7,811 nucleotides of DNA from Actinomycetes bacterium (GTDB lineage Bacteria; Actinomycetota; Thermoleophilia; RBG-16-64-13): positions 1 to 7,811 of the forward strand of contig JAKAHF010000080.1 in the NCBI GenBank assembly GCA_021815245.1. Reading direction: 5' to 3'. Positions 1 to 5,754 of the stretch are shown piece after piece. The notes beneath the pieces are model-generated. The model was given only the letters and a program-made list of their open reading frames with translations. It did not search any database and had not been told where the DNA came from. How positions within the stretch are numbered: the stretch's first letter is position 1; each line of letters starts with the position of its first letter. The translations under genes and the position numbers were made by a program.

Positions 1-66
1 CTTCAAGGTCGCCAGTCTTTCCCTCTTGGTACCAGCAGTCACTCTGACAGGGATGGAGTTAGCCAA

Positions 67-95
67 TTTGCCTATTGACTCATTGTCACGGCAAA
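67..95. repeat. Interrupted dyad downstream of the TGT-like gene
   Basis: TTTGCC (67-72) is complementary to GGCAAA (90-95), and inside it TGAC (76-79) pairs with GTCA (85-88) around a five-base loop. The dyad lies about 110 bases past the stop of the minus-strand operon. No T-run follows on either strand, so it is not a standard intrinsic terminator. It could be a factor-dependent end signal, a protein site or chance. Confidence 0.25.
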
Positions 96-119
96 TCCTG
101 GCGACTGCGCTGACTAGGC

Positions 120-197
120 GCGATCACCTATCCGGCCTCATCATCGCGATCACTACACTACATTGCGCCACTTCTAACAACTTCATTAGGCGATCAC
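120..197. repeat. Three copies of GCGATCAC
   Basis: The octamer GCGATCAC occurs at 120-127, 146-153 and 190-197, all in the same orientation, in the noncoding stretch just past the end of the operon. The first and third copies also share a TAGG-type left flank. Its reverse complement occurs in the MFS gene too, so only the clustering is notable. Function unknown. Confidence 0.3.
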
Positions 198-207
198 GCC
201 ATACGGG

Positions 208-1461
208 CTATGTGCCAAAATGCTCAAGAACTGACGCCCAACGTAGCAGATATTCCACGTTAGCCCGAATTCCATATGGTAAGTCCGCGGCTCTATAGGT
301 TGCGTGTACTTGCCGCAAATGAGTTGCTACCCCGGACCCACCCTCAGTGTCAGTCAGTTCGATCTCCCAGGCCCTTGTGAGCGCGAAATGCGCCTTCAGC
401 TCTGCGTAGTTCATTGCGACTATGGCTCGGCCTTCCCTGCGACAACGTTCACAGACCTCGCATTTGCATTGAAACTGCGGAACTAGGCGCGTGAGCTGCG
501 CAGCGGTCGCCAGTGAAACGAACGTATGAAGATCGCCGAGATAGTAGCGCGCTGGCGCTGCACCGGTGGCATCCAGCGCCGGCCATCGGCGAGACTCTGA
601 GTATCCCAAACCGTTGCCAAACGCTTCGAGTCCTGCCAGGCCAAGGCAGACGCTGAAGAAACCGCCGTAGAGGTTCGCGAGGTTCACTCCAGCAATCTTG
701 TGCGCTTGAACTACCTCCCATAGCCTCCTCAGGCTGGACTCGTCGGCGCTGCGCTCCTCGAAATTGGTGACCCAAAAGAACAGGTGCGGGCTTAGATTGG
801 CGGGCCGCTCTTGCAGAACGCGGTCGAGCAGATTGATGTCATCCGTCATGGACTGCCCTGAACCACCCACGCAGATCACAGGGTGAAGGTCGTATGGATT
901 CGGGAGTTGAGCAGCAGCCCGCCACACCGATTTCATGACCGACCACCATGTACTCTCAAGATCATCGACGGCGAAGTAGGGAAGGAGAACGCTCTCGGGT
1001 GCCGGGCCAGTATCCAAGGCTCCGTCAGGTATCGTTTGGCCGCGAGCCTCGGCAAGCAGCCGCAGGTAACGGTTCATCTTTGGGGCGACTCCGGAAGCCT
1101 TGGTCCCATAGTTCCGCTGCCTCTCGACAACTTCCGCAACCAACTCGTCCACGACTGCAGTCGTGTAGAAGTCCGCCGGAAAGGGTTCACCGGACTGGAT
1201 TCGAGCGGCCACGGCTTCACCGTGCCAAGCTGCGAGGGTGTAGTGCGAGGCGCGAGGCGTCGCTAGTGAGTCCTGGAAAAGTGGCGTTCGTGGGTCGATC
1301 ATGTACGGCTTGCCGAGGGTCAGGACGAATGCGGCGGTGGCGTCCTCGAAGTACGACGCAATGGTTCCAGGCACCGTCATGGTGTCGAAGCAACGTGCGA
1401 CACGTTGGTCTCGGAAGGAGCCCTGGTCGCTCTGTCCGTAGGCAAGCAAGTGCTTGATCAT
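208..1461 (-). CDS. TGT/DpdA-like TIM-barrel protein with zinc-site motif
   Basis: This 417-residue protein resembles the tRNA-guanine/archaeosine transglycosylase family and its DNA-acting relative DpdA, which exchange guanine for a 7-deazaguanine. What can be seen is a C332-x-C334-x2-C337 motif followed by H358, matching the family's CxCxxC...H zinc site. Before it comes PARYYLG (303-309), like the PRYLMG segment of bacterial TGT. Several strand-like segments suit a TIM barrel: PYMIDPRTP (52-60), PYFAVDD (161-167), HLFFWVTNF (226-234), LYGGFFS (264-270) and GLGYSES (284-290). The usual catalytic aspartate motif between PRYLMG and the zinc cysteines is not obvious, so activity is uncertain and the substrate (tRNA or DNA) is unknown. 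The ATG overlaps the stop of the upstream nuclease-like gene as ATGA and has AGGGG six bases before it. It is the last gene of the operon. No 7-deazaguanine synthesis genes lie in the window. The family call is by eye. Confidence 0.6.
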   Translation of the reverse strand: MIKHLLAYGQSDQGSFRDQRVARCFDTMTVPGTIASYFEDATAAFVLTLGKPYMIDPRTPLFQDSLATPRASHYTLAAWHGEAVAARIQSGEPFPADFYTTAVVDELVAEVVERQRNYGTKASGVAPKMNRYLRLLAEARGQTIPDGALDTGPAPESVLLPYFAVDDLESTWWSVMKSVWRAAAQLPNPYDLHPVICVGGSGQSMTDDINLLDRVLQERPANLSPHLFFWVTNFEERSADESSLRRLWEVVQAHKIAGVNLANLYGGFFSVCLGLAGLEAFGNGLGYSESRRWPALDATGAAPARYYLGDLHTFVSLATAAQLTRLVPQFQCKCEVCERCRREGRAIVAMNYAELKAHFALTRAWEIELTDTEGGSGVATHLRQVHATYRAADLPYGIRANVEYLLRWASVLEHFGT

Positions 1462-2027
1462 CGCTCACCCCTGTCCTCGTGGTCCGCGATATCCTGCGCG
1501 AGTCGCTGCAGAACCCAAGCTCTTGCCGTCGGATCCGGACAGCCAGGCTCAGCCCGGACGACCTCCTCCAATCCGTCTTGATGCACTGCGATTAGACCGA
1601 GGTTGTACTCTCGAGCAGCATTAACAAGGCCGTGCGGCAACTGCCCCCCCCACATGGCTACGTAAGAGCGATCTACCACGGTGGTGTTCAAGACAGCCTG
1701 TCCGACCGCTCTCTTCCAGTGCGTCAACTTGGCCTCGACCGCTACCAGGTCGTCTGCGAGAAGGAGAATGTCCGCGCGACTCCGGCCGTGGGTGCGTATC
1801 TCCATTCCCGTCCCGTTGATCTCGCCAAACGTCGCTTCAAGGTCGCGAACATGTCCCAGGATCTGCACGACCAAGTCAACTTCTGTTAGCGGTCTGGAGA
1901 GGACTCCCCAATTGCAGCCAGTCGCCTGATCCCCAACTGGATTCGCTTCCTCGGCCCGCTCTACGGTCCGAACACTGTGCGGATTCATTCGGTGGTCATC
2001 GCACGTGCACGTAGGTACTGGCTTCAC
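1458..2027 (-). CDS. PD-(D/E)XK nuclease-like protein
   Basis: The predicted protein has 189 residues and shows the core of the PD-(D/E)XK fold: D86 in a RADILLL strand, then E98-A-K100 in VAVEAKL, then W104 and Q110 in the following helix. This D...ExK...Q pattern is that of RecB-type and restriction-like nucleases, which cut or bind DNA using metal held by the acidic residues. It is small and shows no separate DNA-binding domain. I chose the GTG at 2027-2025 because it overlaps the upstream stop as GTGA and has GAGG six bases before it. An ATG at 1988 is the main alternative, and a start at 2120 would overlap the membrane-protein gene by about 100 bases. The end overlaps the TGT-like gene as ATGA, so the two are probably translationally coupled. 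A run of eight G on the coding strand (1651-1644) lies after the active site. A non-cleaving member of the fold remains possible. Confidence 0.65.
   Translation of the reverse strand: MKPVPTCTCDDHRMNPHSVRTVERAEEANPVGDQATGCNWGVLSRPLTEVDLVVQILGHVRDLEATFGEINGTGMEIRTHGRSRADILLLADDLVAVEAKLTHWKRAVGQAVLNTTVVDRSYVAMWGGQLPHGLVNAAREYNLGLIAVHQDGLEEVVRAEPGCPDPTARAWVLQRLAQDIADHEDRGER
1644..1651 (-). repeat. G8 homopolymer inside the nuclease-like gene
   Basis: Eight consecutive G on the coding strand encode part of Trp126-Gly127-Gly128. Slippage by one base would change about the last 60 residues while leaving the D86/E98/K100 core intact, and would break the ATGA coupling to the next gene. It could be a contingency tract or just a chance run. 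Confidence 0.6.
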
Positions 2028-2656
2028 GACAAGCCTCGGGTGTATGTGCGATGAATCTCCATGAACCGATTGGAGGCACGCCGCTCCGCGAATACTTCGG
2101 CGAGCCAGAAGCCAAAGCAAGTGGCAACGGTGACGAAATCAGCACCGATGAGATTGTGCGGCAGGCGGATTCCTTTCTCCGAAGACCAAAATACCAGCCC
2201 GCTCCACGGAACGAGAAAGGCCCCAGCCACCCATCCTTCTCGATGGCGAAGAGTGACGATCTCGTCTTGAATTCGGTCAAGATCCGAAGCGTCGCCACCA
2301 ATCTCGGTGACTCGTTGTCGCTGCGCTCCGAGATCAGCTCGGCTCAGGGCTGCTGGGATGCGATCCTCCGTCGAAGGCCCAAACTCATCCCTCGAGATGG
2401 GCCCCTCTACGCTCGCGACGAATGCGACGATGTCGCGGAGGACTGGGACGAGATGATCCGCTTTCAGCAACGTCAATGCCTCTGTCCTCATCTCCGTAAG
2501 GTTCTCATGCACGCGCGACTTCGCCATGAATCCTCGCCGCACGATGCCGGCGGCCAGTGCCCAGATGCCTGTGCTAATCCAGGTCACGATGGACATGTCA
2601 ATCACGATGGATTGCCTGGCAATTACTCTCATTGACAGCAGCAATGTCGTTGGCAT
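2024..2656 (-). CDS. Hypothetical membrane protein with three predicted helices
   Basis: I do not recognise this 210-residue protein. Three hydrophobic segments are visible: about residues 17-39 (SIVIDMSIV through AAGIV), 141-159 (GWVAGAF to VFW) and 167-188 (HNLIGADF to LAEVF). Arg-Arg follows the first and third, which places the polar region between the first two helices (about 100 residues, charged, probably helical) and the C-terminus in the cytoplasm. The ATG at 2656 begins 13 bases after the stop of the YwgA-like gene. An ATG at 2701 would overlap that gene by 32 bases, and an ATG at 2632 is also possible; none has a good ribosome site. The stop shares GTGA with the nuclease-like gene. 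Small membrane proteins in operons with nucleases are often effectors or anchors of defence modules. That role here is inference only. Confidence 0.6.
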   Translation of the reverse strand: MPTTLLLSMRVIARQSIVIDMSIVTWISTGIWALAAGIVRRGFMAKSRVHENLTEMRTEALTLLKADHLVPVLRDIVAFVASVEGPISRDEFGPSTEDRIPAALSRADLGAQRQRVTEIGGDASDLDRIQDEIVTLRHREGWVAGAFLVPWSGLVFWSSEKGIRLPHNLIGADFVTVATCFGFWLAEVFAERRASNRFMEIHRTYTRGLS

Positions 2657-2669
2657 GAGCGCTGGACTG

Positions 2670-3218
2670 TCAACCTGGGCTAGACGGCAGGTGCCGATCA
2701 CGAATCAGCGAGTTGATGGTGTCTTCGGGGTAGCGGGTGTAAACGTAATGCACCAGTTGGTTGAGTGTCATTCCGCCATACTTGGTCTTAATCCGGGTTA
2801 GGAGTTCCATGGCCTCGGGGTTCTCGCGAGCGAGAAGTTGAGCGACGAGACGCCCTTCCTCGGTCAACACGAAACGACGCTCCACATACTCAGTGCTACC
2901 CGTACCCAGTCCAGCTTCCGTCTCATTGTCTATGGTCAACCCGTCCAGCACGCGCTCTTCTTTCACAAGTGCAGGGCTCATCTCTTCAAGCAAATCGACT
3001 GATTCGTAGACAGCCTTGCTGAAAGGACCATAGTTGTAAGGGATGAATTCAAGAGGATCAATAACCTGCTGGGGCAGATCGGACTCCCGGCTCGCAAGAT
3101 AGAGCAACTTCTCCATCCTTGTGATGCCGTCCACACGGCCTGACATGGCCCCACCCTGTCCTGGTGCAGCCATGAGCAGAAGCACAAGGTCTGAGCCGAT
3201 GAGCGACTCCTTGTTCAT
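2670..3218 (-). CDS. YwgA-like protein
   Basis: The 182-residue protein resembles the YwgA (COG3432-type) family. Members have an N-terminal winged-helix-like part and are often found beside phage or conflict genes, with no settled biochemical role. Family-like segments are GITRMEKLLYL (31-41), FIPYNYGPFSKAVYESVDLL (58-77), the wing-like RFVLTEEGRLVAQLL (115-129) and the C-terminal IKTKYGGMTLNQLVHYVYTRYP (about 143-164). The stretch 84-112 is variable and may be a loop. The ATG is preceded by a very strong ribosome site, GGAGGGAGGAGA, the best in the window, so this is probably the first well-translated gene of the operon. A regulatory, adaptor or antitoxin-like role is plausible but cannot be decided from sequence. 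Confidence 0.7.
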   Translation of the reverse strand: MNKESLIGSDLVLLLMAAPGQGGAMSGRVDGITRMEKLLYLASRESDLPQQVIDPLEFIPYNYGPFSKAVYESVDLLEEMSPALVKEERVLDGLTIDNETEAGLGTGSTEYVERRFVLTEEGRLVAQLLARENPEAMELLTRIKTKYGGMTLNQLVHYVYTRYPEDTINSLIRDRHLPSSPG

Positions 3219-3442
3219 TCTCCTCCCTCCTCGCTACCGACGGTTGCAGCACTCCTCATTGAATCAGTCGCTACTAACACCTTAGAGTCTCCTATCGAAA
3301 GCGGCTCTGACCGGTCAGTCTTTGATGCCCCGACCTGCCTGATGAATCTGCTCTTGCTTCGAACCGCGACCCACGCGTTTCGACATTCGCGCGTTGCCTT
3401 CTTTGAACCGCACGCCCCATCTTCAGCCGTCCGATCGATCAC
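3215..3442 (-). CDS. Doubtful small ORF overlapping the YwgA-like start
   Basis: This frame would encode 75 residues from a GTG at 3442 and ends in a TGA that overlaps the YwgA-like ATG as ATGA, the same junction type used inside the operon. The frame is open further upstream to about 3560, but no ATG or TTG start is visible there. The predicted peptide is basic and polar with three cysteines or more near its start and matches nothing I know. Third-position GC is not biased, and the start has no clear ribosome site. The final residues are simply the translation of the purine-rich ribosome site of the next gene. It may be a leader ORF, the tail of a decayed gene or noncoding. Confidence 0.22.
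   Translation of the reverse strand: MIDRTAEDGACGSKKATRECRNAWVAVRSKSRFIRQVGASKTDRSEPLSIGDSKVLVATDSMRSAATVGSEEGGE
3307..3318. promoter_or_regulatory. Perfect 12-bp palindrome, possible operator
   Basis: CTGACCGGTCAG is a perfect palindrome about 90 bases upstream of the YwgA-like start codon. Its size and position suit a dimeric regulator controlling the left operon. The binding protein is unknown, and the site would lie inside the doubtful small ORF if that is real. Confidence 0.35.
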
Positions 3443-3687
3443 AGAATCGACCTTGACTCCAATCTTCAGAGTCCACCGTCGCCACTTCTGTATGTGGAGC
3501 CAGATCCGCTTTCCTGGACAAGGAGGGCATGCAAGTCGTGACGAAGAATGCGCCTTCCTTCTTCACTCCGCCCGCTGCCGGGTCGCCAACTGCATGATAT
3601 GCGGACCGGCAACTTTGGATGGCGCGACACTCCCAGGGTCTGCCCTCACGAACTACGCTCGACTCGATTACTCCGAAGCCCATCACG

Positions 3688-3806
3688 GGTGCGGGCCACC
3701 CCCGAGGGGGGCGAGGGATCCGAAAGGACCTCAGAGGGACGTCAAGTCCCGCCTCGCCCACCACGTCAGGTCCTTCTGGACCTGACTCCCCCGGCTGGCC
3801 CGCACC
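3688..3806. ncRNA. Nested inverted-repeat element, candidate structured RNA
   Basis: An 11-bp perfect pair, GGTGCGGGCCA (3688-3698) with TGGCCCGCACC (3796-3806), closes a 119-base segment that holds further stems. These are GGGCGAGG (3709-3716) with CCTCGCCC (3752-3759); inside that, a GGGAC/GTCCC hairpin (3736-3750) and a small TCC-GAAA-GGA hairpin (3719-3728); and beside it a 9-bp perfect hairpin GTCAGGTCC-TTCT-GGACCTGAC (3765-3786). AAGGACCT (3724-3731) could instead pair with AGGTCCTT (3768-3775), giving an alternative fold. The layout is that of a closed multibranch RNA, but the DNA is symmetric enough that the strand is undecided. It lies 206 bases before the NmrA-like start. It could be a small RNA, a leader, a leftover terminator cluster, or a DNA element such as a miniature repeat. 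It matches no RNA family I recognise. Confidence 0.4.
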
Positions 3807-4011
3807 ACAACCACGCTCGCCATCCTCGAGTGCCTCACGCTCAGATCACCTCCATCCCCCTACCGTCCGTCGAGCCCCCGCGCGCGCTCGCGGGTGTGGC
3901 CGGGGACGATGCCGAGGACCCCGAGCACGCGGGCGGCTCACCAGAGCTGGCCACAGAGGCCGAGCCCGGCGAGGGACTGCGGTAACTTCGGTTGTGACCA
4001 CCCCGGGGTCG

Positions 4012-4761
4012 ATGAAGAAGGTTGCCGTCGCCGGCGCCACTGGGCGTATCGGCTCGCTCACTGTCGCTGCGCTGAACGGCGCTGGCCACCAGGTTGTCGA
4101 GATCAGTCGCAGGGTCGGCATCGATCTGTACTCAGGAGACGGTCTTGACGAGGTCCTCACCGGGGTGGACGCGGTCATCGACTCCACCAACATCCCCACC
4201 CAAGACGCTCACGAAGTTGTCGGCTTCTTCACGAGGGTGACGGAGAACCTGCTCGCCGCCGAGGCGCACGCTGGTGTAGGCCACCACGTGGTGCTGTCGA
4301 TCGTCGGCTTGGCCGAACCGGCCAGGAGCGCACACTACGCCGGGAAACTGGCCCAGGAGGCCGCCGTGACTACCGGGGCGATCCCCTGGACAATCGTGCG
4401 GGCCACCCAGTTCCACGACTTCGCCGCCATGGTCGTCGACCGGACGGAACTCGACGGCGCCGCGACCATAGCGCCGTTGCTGATTCAGCCAATTGCCCCA
4501 GCTGACGTTGCCACCGTGCTGGCAGAGACGGCGCTCGGCGCCCCCCAGCGTCGACGCCTCGACATCGCCGGCCCAGAGACTCATGACCTCGTCGATATGG
4601 CGCGCCGAACGCTTGCCGTTCGCGGACGTACGGTACGGCTTGTCCCCACGTGGGAGGGACCGTTCAACGTCGCCATGGCCGGCAACGTCCTGCTGCCGGG
4701 GCCCAATGCGCGAATCATGCCGACCACCTTCGACGACTGGCTTTCCGCCGGCGCCATATAG
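4012..4761 (+). CDS. NmrA-like NAD(P)-binding reductase
   Basis: The 249-residue protein belongs to the NmrA-like/atypical SDR group, soluble Rossmann-fold proteins that bind NAD(P)H and act as reductases or redox sensors. The nucleotide-binding motif G8-A-T-G11-R-I-G14 follows the first strand (KKVAVA), and Arg33-Arg34 after the second strand suggests NADP(H). HVVLSIVGL (92-100) and YAGKLAQE (109-116) occupy the places of the SDR catalytic strand and the Tyr...Lys helix, although the spacing is YxxK rather than the classical YxxxK. The ending LLPGPNAR...TTFDDWL is typical of the short actinobacterial members. I chose ATG 4012 because it starts directly at the Rossmann strand; GTG 3994 is an alternative. 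The frame is open to 3619 but upstream translation is Arg/Pro/Ser-rich filler. It converges on the ArsR-type gene and may be an independent unit. Substrate unknown. Confidence 0.85.
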   Translation: MKKVAVAGATGRIGSLTVAALNGAGHQVVEISRRVGIDLYSGDGLDEVLTGVDAVIDSTNIPTQDAHEVVGFFTRVTENLLAAEAHAGVGHHVVLSIVGLAEPARSAHYAGKLAQEAAVTTGAIPWTIVRATQFHDFAAMVVDRTELDGAATIAPLLIQPIAPADVATVLAETALGAPQRRRLDIAGPETHDLVDMARRTLAVRGRTVRLVPTWEGPFNVAMAGNVLLPGPNARIMPTTFDDWLSAGAI

Positions 4762-4812
4762 GCAGGTCAGACCGAGTCGCCAAGCCCTTCGACTCCGTCT
4801 CTGGGAGCCATT

Positions 4813-4825
4813 GCGGGGTCCCCGC
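4813..4825. repeat. GC palindrome between convergent genes
   Basis: GCGGGG and CCCCGC flank a single T in the 144-base gap between the convergent NmrA-like and ArsR-type genes. As RNA only about four pairs can form around a five-base loop, and no T-run follows. It might help termination in both directions, but the evidence is weak. Confidence 0.25.
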
Positions 4826-4905
4826 GTCATCCGCTGCGCCTCGTTCCAGCAATCGCATGTGAGGCCGGAGGAGGCGCCGCGGCTCTGGGACAGTCAGCGG
4901 CAAGG

Positions 4906-5688
4906 CTAGGGAGCAGGCAGGTCGAGCCCGAGGCAGGCGTGCAGTTCGCGGCGGCCTCTGTTACTGAGCCGGACGGCTCGTTGTCCCTGCGTGCGAGTGA
5001 TCCATCCGGCAGTGACAAACGCGCTCAACAGTTGCGCACCGAGTCGTCCGGCGAGGTGGTGCTCTTGCTCCGACCAGTCCAGGCAGAACTTCAGTAGCGG
5101 TCGGCGAGATGAGTGGTCATCTTCGGTGAGCCGGTCGGTTGAGACTCCGAGACCGGTGAGAATCTTGGCGGCGCTGGGGCCGAGCGTATAGGGGTGCCCG
5201 AGGAGTTGACTGGAGAGCACATCACCCGGTCGGCGACGAGTGTCAGAGATGCCGTCAGACGAGACGAGCACTCCGGTGTCGATTAGGGCTTGGGTGACCT
5301 GAACGCCAAGACGCCCGGCGAGGTGGTCGTAACAGGTGCGAGCGCTGCGGAGCTGGGCGGCGCGTGTGGAGTGGCGCAGGGACCGGATGGGTTGCATTGG
5401 CGCGAGTTGGGCGAGTGCCTCGAGAACAGTGGCGACCTGGTCCGTAGCGAGTTGGTAGTAGCGATGTCGGCCGGAATGCTCGACTGTGAGCAGCCCGGCG
5501 TCGGTGAGTCGAGAAAGCTGCGCGCTGGCAGCCTGCGGCGTGACGGCGGCCTCGGCAGCGAGCACGCTGGCGGGCAGTGCGCGTCCATCGCTGAGCGCTA
5601 TCAAGACTCGAGCACGGGTTGGATCAGCGAAGAGGCTCGCGGCGGCTGCGATGTCGAGATCTCCCCCTGGAGCAACGGCACCGGTCAT
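4906..5688 (-). CDS. ArsR-family winged-helix regulator
   Basis: The 260-residue protein starts with an ArsR-type winged helix: SLFADPTRARVLIAL (18-32), the helix-turn-helix around VLAAEAAVTPQAASAQLSRL (42-61), and a wing ending in HSGRHRYYQL (71-80). Such proteins are dimeric repressors that leave DNA when they sense a metal, oxidant or small molecule. It is longer than the roughly 100-residue ArsR core. The second half has C119-Y-D-H122 and C202-L-D-W...H210-H211, each followed by HLAGRLG (122-128 and 211-217), a repeated segment typical of this long subgroup. The Cys and His residues could bind metal or react with an electrophile, but that is inference. Translation starts at ATG 5688, 66 bases from the divergent MFS gene. 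It most likely represses that exporter and itself from the shared region. Confidence 0.85.
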   Translation of the reverse strand: MTGAVAPGGDLDIAAAASLFADPTRARVLIALSDGRALPASVLAAEAAVTPQAASAQLSRLTDAGLLTVEHSGRHRYYQLATDQVATVLEALAQLAPMQPIRSLRHSTRAAQLRSARTCYDHLAGRLGVQVTQALIDTGVLVSSDGISDTRRRPGDVLSSQLLGHPYTLGPSAAKILTGLGVSTDRLTEDDHSSRRPLLKFCLDWSEQEHHLAGRLGAQLLSAFVTAGWITRTQGQRAVRLSNRGRRELHACLGLDLPAP

Positions 5689-5727
5689 GACATCCAGTAT
5701 GGCGCGGGGACACTTCCACGGTCATGG
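5684..5727. promoter_or_regulatory. Candidate operator sites between arsR-type and MFS genes
   Basis: GTCATGAC (5684-5691) is a perfect palindrome covering the ArsR-type start codon, and GGTCATG recurs at 5720-5726, giving two related half-sites 37 bases apart in the divergent gap. TGGA...TCCA (5725-5737) adds a small dyad. Such placement suits autoregulation by the ArsR-type protein. No clear -35/-10 pair could be assigned. Confidence 0.3.
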
Positions 5728-5754
5728 AATTGATCCACCCGCATAGTTGATGGC

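Larger units (their letters stand above)
3219..4011. other. Divergent intergenic region
   Basis: About 790 bases separate the left operon from the NmrA-like gene, and I see no convincing gene. It should hold the promoters of both units, but no clear -35/-10 pair was found. It contains a 12-bp palindrome (3307-3318), the doubtful ORF, and the structured element at 3688-3806. The last 200 bases are very GC-rich with open frames on both strands, as expected by chance in such DNA. Confidence 0.6.

Noticed and set aside
26..298. Plus-strand 90-codon frame at the left end
   Set aside because: It runs into the antisense of the TGT-like gene, has no ribosome site, and its translation looks like no protein family.
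883..1457. Overlapping plus-strand frames of 127 and 169 codons
   Set aside because: They are antisense to the TGT-like gene, Arg/Ser-rich, and typical of shadow frames in GC-rich DNA.
2051..2635. Plus-strand 194-codon frame
   Set aside because: It is antisense to the membrane protein, whose hydrophobic helices and operon junctions make the minus strand the coding one.
3423..3764. Minus-strand 113-codon frame
   Set aside because: No ribosome site or recognisable motif; it overlaps the structured element and the doubtful small ORF in another frame.
3765..3786. Signal recognition particle RNA, because GTCAGGTCC resembles its conserved core
   Set aside because: The conserved GGAAGGA-type loop and AGCAGCC that must follow are absent; here a TTCT loop and the exact complement follow.
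3688..3806. Retron-type noncoding RNA with terminal inverted repeats
   Set aside because: No reverse transcriptase is encoded in the window and no priming-site features were recognised.
3619..4011. N-terminal extension of the NmrA-like protein
   Set aside because: The extra translation is low-complexity and crosses the inverted-repeat element; the Rossmann strand begins right at ATG 4012.
4132..4830. Minus-strand 232-codon frame
   Set aside because: It is antisense to the clearly recognised NmrA-like gene.
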